Part shown: one piece after another, positions 18,730-27,299 of the stretch
Layout of the letters: every line of letters begins with the position of its first letter
How positions within the stretch are numbered: the first letter of the stretch is position 1
DNA from: Tundrisphaera sp051175315
Lineage (GTDB): Bacteria; Planctomycetota; Planctomycetia; Isosphaerales; Isosphaeraceae
Assembly (NCBI RefSeq): GCF_051175315.1
Contig: NZ_CP195100.1
Span: 2,480,001-2,544,000, forward strand
Length of the DNA stretch: 64,000 bases
Reading direction: 5' to 3'
The notes under the pieces: generated by a model
Databases searched by the model: none
The model's input: the letters and a program-made list of their open reading frames with translations, nothing else
What the model was told of the DNA's origin: nothing
Program-made: the position numbers and the translations under genes

Positions 18730-19359
18730 ATGTCAGCGATCGAAGCGGCACCCGACCTACCGGGACCGGGCCGGATCACCAATCAACTGCGCGAGGATAT
18801 CCTCACCGGTCGGCTGGAGGCGGGCTCGCGGCTGACCGAGGCCGAGATCTCGAAGCGGTTCGGAGTGGGCCGGGGGATCGTCCGGGAGGCGGTCCAGAGC
18901 CTGTCGCTCCAGGGCCTGCTCATCAGCCGGCCGAATCGAGGTGCGGTCGTGGCCCCCGAGGCGCCCCGCGAGATCCGCAGCCTGATCGTCCCGATCCGCC
19001 GGACCGTCGAGGTGTACGCCCTCCAGCTCATCTTCGACGAGCTGGAGGCCGCGGATTTCGCCCGCTGGGAGGAGATCCTCGACCGCATGCGGGATGCCTG
19101 CGAGCGCCGCGACTTCCACGCGATCGCCGAGGCCGACATCGCGTTCCACCGGGCCCTGCTGGAACGGGCCGGCCAGCCGGACCTGTTCCTGATCTGGGAG
19201 ACCCTGGTCGGCCGCATCCGCTCCCACTTCCGGCGCACCCAGCGCCGCCGGTGCGAGGATGCGATGGAGATCTACGAGGAACACCGCACCATCCTGGAAT
19301 CGTTCCGGGGCAAAGACCTCGCGGCCGCCAAGCGGCTCTTGAAGGAGAAGATCGGCTAG
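18730..19359 (+). CDS. GntR-family transcriptional regulator, FCD subfamily
   Basis: This 209-residue regulator has a winged helix at 15-78 (RITNQLREDILTGRL, LTEAEISKRFGVGRGIVREA, LQGLLISRPNRGAVV). An FCD helical effector domain covers 85-200, with ligand-site residues Asp136 and His140 (ADIAFH) and His185 (EEHRTIL). The usual third FCD histidine near the C-terminus is replaced: the protein ends AAKRLLKEKIG. I chose the ATG at 18730 because the helix-turn-helix begins soon after. The frame stays open upstream to 18583 (ATG at 18616, TTG at 18583), but the TTG start would sit inside an operator. It is divergent from the DUF1549 operon, whose intergenic palindromes it probably binds. Confidence 0.85.
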   Translation: MSAIEAAPDLPGPGRITNQLREDILTGRLEAGSRLTEAEISKRFGVGRGIVREAVQSLSLQGLLISRPNRGAVVAPEAPREIRSLIVPIRRTVEVYALQLIFDELEAADFARWEEILDRMRDACERRDFHAIAEADIAFHRALLERAGQPDLFLIWETLVGRIRSHFRRTQRRRCEDAMEIYEEHRTILESFRGKDLAAAKRLLKEKIG

Positions 19360-19607
19360 ACCGCCGGCACGCCGGCCTCGATCAGCCCGCCCGTATCCGC
19401 CCCGGTCGCCCGATCGGCCGGGCGGACCGCGTCGTCCCGGTGCGCCCCGAGCGCGCCCCCGTCGGCGGTGCGCCTTCGGGCCACCCTTGTCCGTGCGCCA
19501 TCTCCCCATCTCGCCGCCTCCGTCGACCTCTTCATCTCCATCGCAGACGGGTCCGGCCATGTGACGTCCGTGTCGCCTTCCCCCACCCCTTTCCGGAGAG
19601 TCCTGCC
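19360..19607. other. Intergenic region before the DUF1559 gene
   Basis: No gene is supported here. The only clear signal is a purine-rich Shine-Dalgarno-like CGGAGAG (19594-19600) seven bases before the ATG at 19608, which supports that start over longer readings. Confidence 0.5.
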
Positions 19608-20597
<990 letters not shown>

Positions 20598-20700
20598 AGC
20601 CGCGCCGATCGGTCCGCGCACCCACGGCCCGCCCTGCCGCGCCCGGAGGCCCGGCAGGGCGGACCTCCCCCCTTATCGAATCGACACGACGAGGAAAGCC

Positions 20701-21267
20701 ATGCATCTCGGGGTGATGAAGACCTGCCTCTTCGCGGCGGCGCTGGCGGTGGCTTCCGGTTGCGGGTCGGGCAACGGCCTCCACCTCGCCAAGGTCCGCG
20801 GCACCGTGACCTACAAGGGGGAGCCGATCCCCTACGGCACGATCCTGTTCGAGCCCGACGCGGAGTCGGGGACGGCCGGGCCGTCGGCCATGGGCTCGAT
20901 CGCCGGAGATGGCTCGTTCACCCTATCGACCGAGGAGTCGGGCGATGGCGCCATCGTCGGCACCCATCGCCTGGCGGTGGTCGGGCTCGAACCGATGCCC
21001 GATGCCCCGGCCGCGGCCCTCCCCGACCCCGAGACCTCGCCCCGGGAGTTCATGATCGCCAAGACCCAGGCGGGCACCCGCAAGGCCCGGTCGAAGAAGG
21101 CCGAAGTCCCCACCTTCACCGACAAGAACGGCAAGGTCTTCCGGATCACCGTCCCGACCAAGCTGGGCAACCCGAGCACCTCCGGCCTCAAGGTCGACGT
21201 GGGCCGGGGATCGAACCGGATCGATATCGCCATCGCGGAAGACGGCACGGCCCGCGTCTCCCAGTGA
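20701..21267 (+). CDS. Small planctomycete lipoprotein with carboxypeptidase-regulatory-like fold
   Basis: This 188-residue protein has a lipobox-type leader ending VASGCGSG, so Cys21 would be lipidated. VRGTVTYKGEPIPYGTILFEPD follows in pieces typical of transthyretin-like/carboxypeptidase regulatory domains found in hundreds of planctomycete paralogues. A Lys/Arg-rich stretch (about 125-140) and a final beta section (NRIDIAIAEDG) complete it. A purine-rich ribosome site (GACGAGGAAAG) lies just before the ATG. It is downstream of the DUF1559 gene on the same strand and is probably its surface partner; the partnership is inferred from recurrent context. Confidence 0.8.
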   Translation: MHLGVMKTCLFAAALAVASGCGSGNGLHLAKVRGTVTYKGEPIPYGTILFEPDAESGTAGPSAMGSIAGDGSFTLSTEESGDGAIVGTHRLAVVGLEPMPDAPAAALPDPETSPREFMIAKTQAGTRKARSKKAEVPTFTDKNGKVFRITVPTKLGNPSTSGLKVDVGRGSNRIDIAIAEDGTARVSQ

Positions 21268-22108
21268 ATTCCCGGTAGGACCGGCGAGGCGAAGGCGGCC
21301 CCGTCGCGCCTCCTCCGGCCGGGGGCGGTGGCGATGATGGAGCGAGTGACCCTCCACCGCACGGACGCGCACGCCGTCCATCTGGCGAAACGCAACGTCC
21401 AGAAAGTCGTCCAAAGAGGATGTGCGTTTTTTGGGCGGAGGATGCTTGGTTAACGGGCTTCGCCCATTGGGTTTTCAGCCCAATCCAACGGCGGCCCATC
21501 TGATCCTCGTTTTTTGTCGAGACGTATCCTGGGGATTTCCAGAAGTTTGCGGTGATGCGTGGCGATCTTTGCTTGTTCGGTTTGCGGTTTGGCACTGGCC
21601 TTGCTTTTAGATCTCTCAACGAAGGCCGAAGACGATCGAGGCGAAAGCCGATCGGCCGGCCCGCGAAAACACGGAGAATCAAGAGAGACCAACCCCACGG
21701 CGACGGCCACTCCGGTTTCGATCGGAGCGGCCCACCGCCAAGGGGAGAGCGGGTAGCCTCGCACGACCCACCCGCTCTCCCTTCCCACACAGAAGTCACC
21801 GGCGCGGTCGAGGCGATCGCGTCGGGCTTCAGGGCTAACCGGCCAGTGTTGCGGCAACCGGACGACGATGGGAGAGGTCGTCGTCCGGGAAACGTCGCTG
21901 GCCGGTTTCTTTCGTTTCGAACGCGGGGCTTTCCGGCGATGTTGCCGGATTGCCCCGCGTGCGGACGTCCTGCCATCCCGGTCGCGGGCCGTGCCGGATC
22001 ATCCCCGCCGCGCACGCGGGATTCGCCCGGCCCATTGCATCGCGATCCCGCCCGGGTCAGAATCAGGCCTGACCGACCCCGAGCCGCCACGCTTGACGGG
22101 AGGCAGAG
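21268..22108. other. Gene-free 0.84-kb region with strong hairpins
   Basis: The open frames here look like noise and contradict one another on the two strands. Two adjacent hairpins, GGGCTTCGCCC (21455-21465) and ATTGGG/CCCAAT (21466-21471 and 21479-21484), could terminate the lipoprotein transcript. A much larger composite hairpin lies at 21837-21907. The region is noticeably less GC-biased around 21420-21640 than its surroundings. Confidence 0.5.
21837..21907. other. 71-nt composite stem-loop, possible structured RNA
   Basis: Outer arms AACCGGCCAG (21837-21846) and CTGGCCGGTT (21898-21907) pair perfectly over 10 bp. Inner arms CCGGACGACGA (21858-21868) and TCGTCGTCCGG (21878-21888) pair perfectly over 11 bp around a 9-nt loop. 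An internal loop of about 10 nt separates the stems on each side. No T tract follows directly, so a simple terminator is less likely. It may be a small RNA, a processing site or a mobile-element end. Confidence 0.45.
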
Positions 22109-22153
22109 ATGGCCGCCAGATTCGTGCTCAAGAAGTCTTAGGACGGGCAGTTC

Positions 22154-22465
22154 ATGTTCGTCCTGAAGGCGGGCAACAACGAAGTCATCCTGACCAGCGA
22201 ACTCTACACGCAGAAACACAACGCCGAGTCCGGCATCGAGTCGGTGCGGGCGAATGCCGCGGACGATGCTCGATTCGAGCGCAGGACCTCGGTGGCCGAC
22301 CAGCCGTACTTCGTGCTCAAGGCGGGCAACGGCGAGATCATCGGGACCAGCGAGATGTACGCTTCCAATTCATCCAGGGAGCGCGGGATCGCCTCGGTGA
22401 AGCGGAATTCCCAGTTCACGCCCGTCGACGATCAGACGTCGACCCGGGTGGCCGCCAGGGCCTGA
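22154..22465 (+). CDS. YegP/DUF1508 family protein, interrupted at its start by an amber codon
   Basis: The 103 readable residues hold the two tandem DUF1508 repeats (MFVLKAGNNEVILTSELY and YFVLKAGNGEIIGTSEMY, each followed by a GI(E/A)SV motif). The natural start is the ATG at 22109, preceded by a strong GGGAGG ribosome site. It reads MAARFVLKKS and then TAG at 22139-22141 before DGQF and the rest in frame. The family normally has Ser at this point (KKSSDGQ), one base from TAG if the codon was TCG. The gene is therefore either a recent pseudogene, read through, restarted at 22154 without the first strand, or affected by a sequencing error. The family's role is poorly known. Confidence 0.75.
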   Translation: MFVLKAGNNEVILTSELYTQKHNAESGIESVRANAADDARFERRTSVADQPYFVLKAGNGEIIGTSEMYASNSSRERGIASVKRNSQFTPVDDQTSTRVAARA

Positions 22466-22523
22466 ACCAAGCCGGGCGGTCGGATGGTCCGATCGAGATG
22501 GTCGGCGGCGAGGCCATGCCGGT

Positions 22524-23444
22524 TCACCGTGGGCGGAGGCGTGCCGAGTAGGCGGCCCAGAGCCGGCAGGCCTGTTCGAGGGCCCGACCGATCCGGGCCG
22601 ATCGGACTTCGTCCGGCGATGCGGCGACGGGGAGGTAGAGCATCGCGTCTTCCCGGCGGGCGAGCACCCGCTCGGCGAGGACGGCCCGGAGCAGCCACAC
22701 GGCCTCCTCCTCGTCCTCCGCCTGGACGCCCGCCCATCCGACGTATCGGCCGGTCGATGCCGGCCGGCCCGCCGCCTGCACCGCCCGGAGCACCTGATCC
22801 AGGGACTCGTCGTAGTCGGGGCGGTTCGCGGCCGCCTCGGCCGGGGAGGCCGGCTCCCAGGCATCCTCCCCGGCCAGGGCCTGCTGGGATTCGGTCAGGT
22901 GGCCTTCCCAGTAGTGGCAGGCCTTGGCCAGCGCGACGACGACGTTCTTGATCTCCTTCTCGGCCCGGAACCCGGGGCCGGCCGGGAGCAGGAGCACGGC
23001 CCCGCGGCGGCGGGCGGAGACGTTCTCGGCGGTGACGGCGAACTGGAGCCAGGCGGCCTCCGCCGGGGATCGGCACGGCACGCCGACCCAACCCGGCGCC
23101 TCCTCGACCGTGGCGAGGCCGGTCGTCAGGCCGATGGCCCGGCCGATCTCCGCGACGACCTCCGCGTATCGATCGGGCTCGGCCGCCGCCTCCGCCCCGG
23201 TGGGCGGCTCCAGGAGCTTGCCCCGGTGCGGCGGGCCGCCGGCCAGGGCCAGGTCGCAGAACGTCGTCCAGATCCGGTCCCAGGCGACCTTGCCATCCGG
23301 CCCGTAGACCAGCCCGGCCGACCCCATCGACGTGGGCGACACCTCGCTGTAGCAGTGCTGATACCGGGGCGGGAGGAGGTCGTTGACCTTCGCATCGAGG
23401 GCCGACAGCTCCGCGGCCACCTGCTTGTAGTACGCCAGATCCAT
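22524..23444 (-). CDS. Conserved protein with internal duplication, function unknown
   Basis: This 306-residue soluble protein starts at MDLAYYKQVAAEL; a longer reading adds 11 residues. The N-terminal part has well-conserved-looking motifs (LPPRYQHCYSEVSPTSMGSAG, VAWDRIWTTFCDLALAGGPPHRG in pieces). After it, two homologous halves are visible. One starts near 130 (GWVGVPC, AENVSARRRGAVLLLPAG, ACHYWEGH). The other starts near 230 (GWAGVQA, AERVLARREDAMLYLPVA, ACRLWAAY). No catalytic motif I can name is present. I recall similar uncharacterised proteins in other phyla but cannot assign a role. It is convergent with the yegP gene. Confidence 0.7.
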   Translation of the reverse strand: MDLAYYKQVAAELSALDAKVNDLLPPRYQHCYSEVSPTSMGSAGLVYGPDGKVAWDRIWTTFCDLALAGGPPHRGKLLEPPTGAEAAAEPDRYAEVVAEIGRAIGLTTGLATVEEAPGWVGVPCRSPAEAAWLQFAVTAENVSARRRGAVLLLPAGPGFRAEKEIKNVVVALAKACHYWEGHLTESQQALAGEDAWEPASPAEAAANRPDYDESLDQVLRAVQAAGRPASTGRYVGWAGVQAEDEEEAVWLLRAVLAERVLARREDAMLYLPVAASPDEVRSARIGRALEQACRLWAAYSARLRPR

Positions 23445-23679
23445 CGAGGATGTCCGTCCGCTGAGCCTGCCGGGCACGTGGGCGGGGGGCCCCGACCTCC
23501 CGCTACCTTAACAGATCGACCGGCCGCCCCGCCGCATCTCTCCGCGCCGCGATGGGCCGCACGAGCCCCTTGCATCCGGGTCATGCATCGATTCGACTGG
23601 GGCGGCCGCGCCGGCGACGTGGAGGATGTCCCGCTCTCCGGGGCATCGCGTCGCCGCCCTTGGCCTGGAGGATCCGCGG

Positions 23680-24795
23680 ATGACCAGCCTGCCGAGACGA
23701 ACCTTCCTGGGCGCGACCGCCGGGGCCATCGCCGCCTCGCCCCTGATGGCCGCGGTCCGGGGCCCCAACGACACGCTGGGCGTGGGGATGATCGGCGTGG
23801 GGAGCCGCGGCTCCGCCTTGCTCAAGAACATCCTGCAAGTCCCGGGCGTCGAGGTCCGCGCGATCTGCGACGTCGACCCGGCCCGCCTGGAGGCCGCGGC
23901 GAAGGCGGTGGAGGCGGCCGGGCAGAAGCGGCCGAAGCTGTTGACCACCGACGGATCCTGGAAGGAGATCCTCAAGGCCGACGGCATCGACGCCATCGTC
24001 AGCGCCATCCCGTGCGACCTGCACGCCCGGTGCTATCTCGACGCCATCGCGGCCGGGAAGGACCTCTACGGCGAGAAGCCGATGTGCCTGACCCGGGCCG
24101 ACCTCGACGCCGTGGTGGCGGCGACCCGGGCCAGCAAGCAGATCGTCCAGATCGGCCACCAGAGGCGGGCCGATACCCACTTCATCGAGCCGATCGGCGC
24201 CGTGCATCGGGGCGAGATCGGCCCGCTGGTCGAGGGCCGGATCCTCTGGTCGAACTCCTGGGGCCCGCTCTACGGCTGGTTCGGCCAGAAGAAACGGTCG
24301 GGCGACTGGATCGTCGAGCAGGCGGTCCACAACTGGGACGTCCTGAACTGGGCGGTGAACGCCGCCCCGGTCCGGGCCATGGCGATGGGCCGCGACGACC
24401 TGTTCCGCGACAAGCAGCCCGACCGCGACGTCCACGACTACTACTCCGGCGTGGTCGAGTATCCCGGCAACGTCTTCGTGAACATCATCCACAGCTGGGT
24501 GGCCCCGACCAAATTCAACGAGGAATACACCCGGCTGATCGGGGCCAGGGGGGGCGTCGACTTCAACACCGGCACGTTCTCCTACCGCCCCGAGCTGAAG
24601 AAGGCCGACCAGCAACTGGGCGGGCCGGTGACGAACAACACGCTGCTGTCGCTCCAGTCGTTCGTCAACTCGGTGCGCAACCGCAGCGAGCCGGTCTGCA
24701 CCGTGGAGCACGGCCGCGCGGCGGTCCTCGCCTGCCTGCTGGTCCGCGCCTCGGTCGATGCGAAGGCCGCGATCACCATGGACCAGGTTTCCTGA
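23680..24795 (+). CDS. Tat-exported Gfo/Idh/MocA family oxidoreductase
   Basis: This 371-residue NAD(P)-dependent dehydrogenase starts MTSLPRRTFLGATAGAIAAS, a twin-arginine leader. The Rossmann glycine motif is VGMIGVGSRG at about 35-44. YGEKPMCLT carries the Glu-Lys-Pro motif of the family, and EQAVHNWDVLNW is the usual active-site H-N-x-D region. Planctomycetes have many such exported members, usually predicted to oxidise sugars or inositols in the periplasm. It is followed 73 bp later by a sugar phosphate isomerase/epimerase-type gene on the same strand, a common pairing. Start chosen by the leader and a purine-rich CTGGAGGA upstream. Confidence 0.9.
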   Translation: MTSLPRRTFLGATAGAIAASPLMAAVRGPNDTLGVGMIGVGSRGSALLKNILQVPGVEVRAICDVDPARLEAAAKAVEAAGQKRPKLLTTDGSWKEILKADGIDAIVSAIPCDLHARCYLDAIAAGKDLYGEKPMCLTRADLDAVVAATRASKQIVQIGHQRRADTHFIEPIGAVHRGEIGPLVEGRILWSNSWGPLYGWFGQKKRSGDWIVEQAVHNWDVLNWAVNAAPVRAMAMGRDDLFRDKQPDRDVHDYYSGVVEYPGNVFVNIIHSWVAPTKFNEEYTRLIGARGGVDFNTGTFSYRPELKKADQQLGGPVTNNTLLSLQSFVNSVRNRSEPVCTVEHGRAAVLACLLVRASVDAKAAITMDQVS

Positions 24796-24868
24796 AGTCG
24801 CCCCGTCGGCCGGGCCGTGGTGCCCGGCCGACGGACGCAATGAGATCGAGTCGCCGAGGGCCATCGCC

Positions 24869-25633
24869 GTGGAGCGTCCCGACCCCATCGCCTTGCAACT
24901 CTGGACGATCCGGGAGGCGCTCGCGGCGGACCCGGATCGGGCGCTGGCCCGGGTGAGGTCGGTCGGCTTCTCGGCCATCGAGATCGCCCCGCCGCCCGAG
25001 GGGTTGTCCACGGGCCGCATCCTCGAAGCACTCGCGGACCACGGCCTGTCCGTCGTCTCGATCCACGGGGACCTGCCGACCCCCGAGAACATCGGCCGGT
25101 GGGCGGAGGTCGCCCGCGCGTGCCGGTGCCCGAAGATCATCTGGCACGGGTGGCCGCGCGATCCTCGGTTCGATTCGCCCGAGGGGGTCGGCGACCTGAT
25201 CTCGGCCTACAATGCGGCCGGGGCCCTCGCGCGCGACCACGGGCTGCAATTCGGCATCCACAACCACTGGTGGGAATTCGAGCCGGTCGGCGGGGTGCGG
25301 CCGATCCGTCGCCTGGATGCGGAGCTGCACCCCGGCATCTTCTTCCAGCTGGATGTGTACTGGGCCCAGGCGGCCGGCTTCGACCCGGCCGGGGTGCTGC
25401 TCGACCTGATGCCGCGGGTCCGATCCCTCCACCTAAAGGATGGGCCGGCCGTCCACGGCGAGCCGATGACAGCGCCGGGGACGGGGGCGGTCGACTTCCG
25501 GCGGATCCTCGGGGCCCTGCAACGACCCGTCGACTGGATCATCGAACTCGACGAGTGCGCCTCCGACCCCCTGGACGCCGCGAGGCAGGGCCTCATCTAT
25601 CTCGAAGGGCTGCAGGACGAGACGCGGCCGTGA
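24869..25633 (+). CDS. Sugar phosphate isomerase/epimerase-type TIM barrel (AP endonuclease 2 family)
   Basis: The protein is 254 residues from the GTG at 24869, where family-like sequence begins (PIALQLWTIREAL). The frame is open back to 24758, but that would overlap the previous gene and add atypical sequence. Barrel motifs are GFSAIEIAPPP, LSVVSIHGDLP, IHNHWWEFEP (metal ligands), FFQLDVYWAQAAG, VRSLHLKDGP and DWIIELDECA. These match xylose-isomerase-like metal sites. It likely isomerises or epimerises a sugar made by the upstream oxidoreductase. Its stop codon directly abuts the stop of the convergent ceramidase-like gene. Confidence 0.8.
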   Translation: MERPDPIALQLWTIREALAADPDRALARVRSVGFSAIEIAPPPEGLSTGRILEALADHGLSVVSIHGDLPTPENIGRWAEVARACRCPKIIWHGWPRDPRFDSPEGVGDLISAYNAAGALARDHGLQFGIHNHWWEFEPVGGVRPIRRLDAELHPGIFFQLDVYWAQAAGFDPAGVLLDLMPRVRSLHLKDGPAVHGEPMTAPGTGAVDFRRILGALQRPVDWIIELDECASDPLDAARQGLIYLEGLQDETRP

Positions 25634-27013
25634 TCACCGGCCCAGGCGAGCGTCGAGTTCGTGGACCTTCGCGATGATCTTCTCCTCCAGCGTGGGGGAC
25701 CAGGGGCCGGGGTGGATCCGGCTGTAGCGCATCGCCTCGGTCGCCTCGTAGCCGCCCTCCTCGCGGACGCGGCGGCTGGGGACGTAGCCCATCACGTCGT
25801 TGCTGTAGCCGGCGACCCAGACGGCGGCCCCGCCCGCGAGCTCTCGCTTGAGCCGGAGCGAATAGTCCACGCACGTCTCGCCGCCGAGGGCGGCCAGCAC
25901 GAGGTCGTCGCCGAGGCGGACGACCTGCACGGGGCAGGGATAGCTCGTCGGCAGCGTCTCCCCGGCATCGAGCCGGGCGAGGAACCGCCTGGCGTGGCCG
26001 GCCTCGGCCGGGTTCGGCGAGTCGAGCCGCCTGCGGAACTCGTCCCGCGTCGGAACCGGGTCATAGTCGATGTCCACCTCGCCGTAAGCGGCCCGCAAGG
26101 GGCCGGACACGGCGCGGGGGGCGACCGAGAGGGCGGTCTCGACGGCGTTGGACAGGGCCCGCCCGTGCTGCTGCGCCATCTCGACCGTCTTGCGCGGGTA
26201 GGGATTCTGGTCCCCGCCGCACCCCATCAGGAACAGGGCGACGGCGCCCGGATGCTCGGCCTGCACGAACTCCTGCGCGTAGCCGGCGTAGTCGGCGTTC
26301 CACTGGTAAAGGGCGAGCGACGTGTTGTGGCACGCGTAGCCGAACAGCACGGCGCGGAGCGCACCGCCCTCGCCCTCGATGCGCAAGACCGGCACGGACT
26401 GGTCCACCGGGCCGTCGGGGTTCGGGCTGTTCTGATAGCCCTTGGGCGTGGGCAGGCGGCGGTTCATCGAGAAGCCGGCCCGCGCGTGGGTGTATCCGAG
26501 CCGGGCCGGTGCCATCCCGCCCAAAGCCTCTCCGATCAGGGCGAAAAGCTGCCCCTCCAGGCGTGCGCCATAGGCCTCGCCGTCCTGGGTCGGCCGGGTG
26601 TCGGCATCGTCTCCGGCCGAGTGGCCGAGCCGGAACTCGGGCCCGCTGTGGGTGTGCGAGGCGTTGAGCAGCAGCCCTTCCGGCGGCAGTTGGAACGCCT
26701 CGCCGCAGCGCCGTTCCAGGTTCTTGCGGAGCACGCGCGGCACGCCGATGAGGTCGAGCGTGACGATGACCAGGCGCGTCCCCTTCGCGTCCTCGATGGC
26801 GAGCGCCTTGCCGTACAACTCGGTCTCCTTGCCCTCGGCCGGCCTGGTCCGCGCCGCATAGCCGGCCATCCAGAGCGGCTTCTCCGGCGTGATGGCCACG
26901 CGGGCCACCCCGGCCTTCCAGGGCAGGGGATCGGGCGCGGCGGATCGGCCCTCGGTCGGGAGTCCCGCCAGGGAGGCGATGGCCAGCAGCCAGCCGGGGA
27001 GGAGGTGATTCAT
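25634..27013 (-). CDS. Neutral/alkaline ceramidase-like secreted hydrolase
   Basis: This 459-residue exported protein has a signal peptide at 1-25. The ceramidase-type N-terminal pattern (AGVARVAITPEKPLWMAGYAAR) is followed by the zinc-binding LNASHTHSGPE (His120, His122) and later GYACHNTSL, FLMGCGGDQNP and GYSNDVMGYVPS. These are hallmarks of the neutral ceramidase family (PF04734). In planctomycetes many copies exist and true ceramidase activity is unproven, so amide hydrolysis of a lipid is only a family expectation. A longer reading to 27220 lacks a leader, so I chose the ATG at 27013. Confidence 0.85.
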   Translation of the reverse strand: MNHLLPGWLLAIASLAGLPTEGRSAAPDPLPWKAGVARVAITPEKPLWMAGYAARTRPAEGKETELYGKALAIEDAKGTRLVIVTLDLIGVPRVLRKNLERRCGEAFQLPPEGLLLNASHTHSGPEFRLGHSAGDDADTRPTQDGEAYGARLEGQLFALIGEALGGMAPARLGYTHARAGFSMNRRLPTPKGYQNSPNPDGPVDQSVPVLRIEGEGGALRAVLFGYACHNTSLALYQWNADYAGYAQEFVQAEHPGAVALFLMGCGGDQNPYPRKTVEMAQQHGRALSNAVETALSVAPRAVSGPLRAAYGEVDIDYDPVPTRDEFRRRLDSPNPAEAGHARRFLARLDAGETLPTSYPCPVQVVRLGDDLVLAALGGETCVDYSLRLKRELAGGAAVWVAGYSNDVMGYVPSRRVREEGGYEATEAMRYSRIHPGPWSPTLEEKIIAKVHELDARLGR

Positions 27014-27185
27014 CGGGTCGTCTCGCCCAGGGGTGGGGATGATCCGGCATCGCCGGGCCGCGCCGGCGACCCGCGCCGGACGGCCAGGATAGCCGAGCGG
27101 CGACGCGCGGGGTAGGAGCCCGCCCCGGCGTCGGGATGCTCCTAACTTATGCCCTCGACTGTGGGAGGGGCGAGGCGGATGATAC

Positions 27186-27223
27186 GCCTTGCCGGAGGGA
27201 TCTGGGTGTCCCTCCGGCAAGGC
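27186..27223. terminator. Perfect 15-bp hairpin downstream of the surface-protein gene
   Basis: GCCTTGCCGGAGGGA (27186-27200) and TCCCTCCGGCAAGGC (27209-27223) pair without mismatch around an 8-nt loop. It sits 77 bp beyond the stop of the leftward gene ending at 27300. No U tract follows on either strand, so it is a terminator-like stem rather than a textbook one. Confidence 0.55.
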
Positions 27224-27299
27224 CGCCCGCCGAAAATCCCGGGCCGCTCGGATTCGCGTCGTCCGGGCCGATCACGCGGAAGGATGGATGGGACCCCGG

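Noticed and set aside
21552..22166. 204-residue rightward frame
   Set aside because: Arg/Pro-rich, runs into yegP in another frame, no ribosome site or motif.
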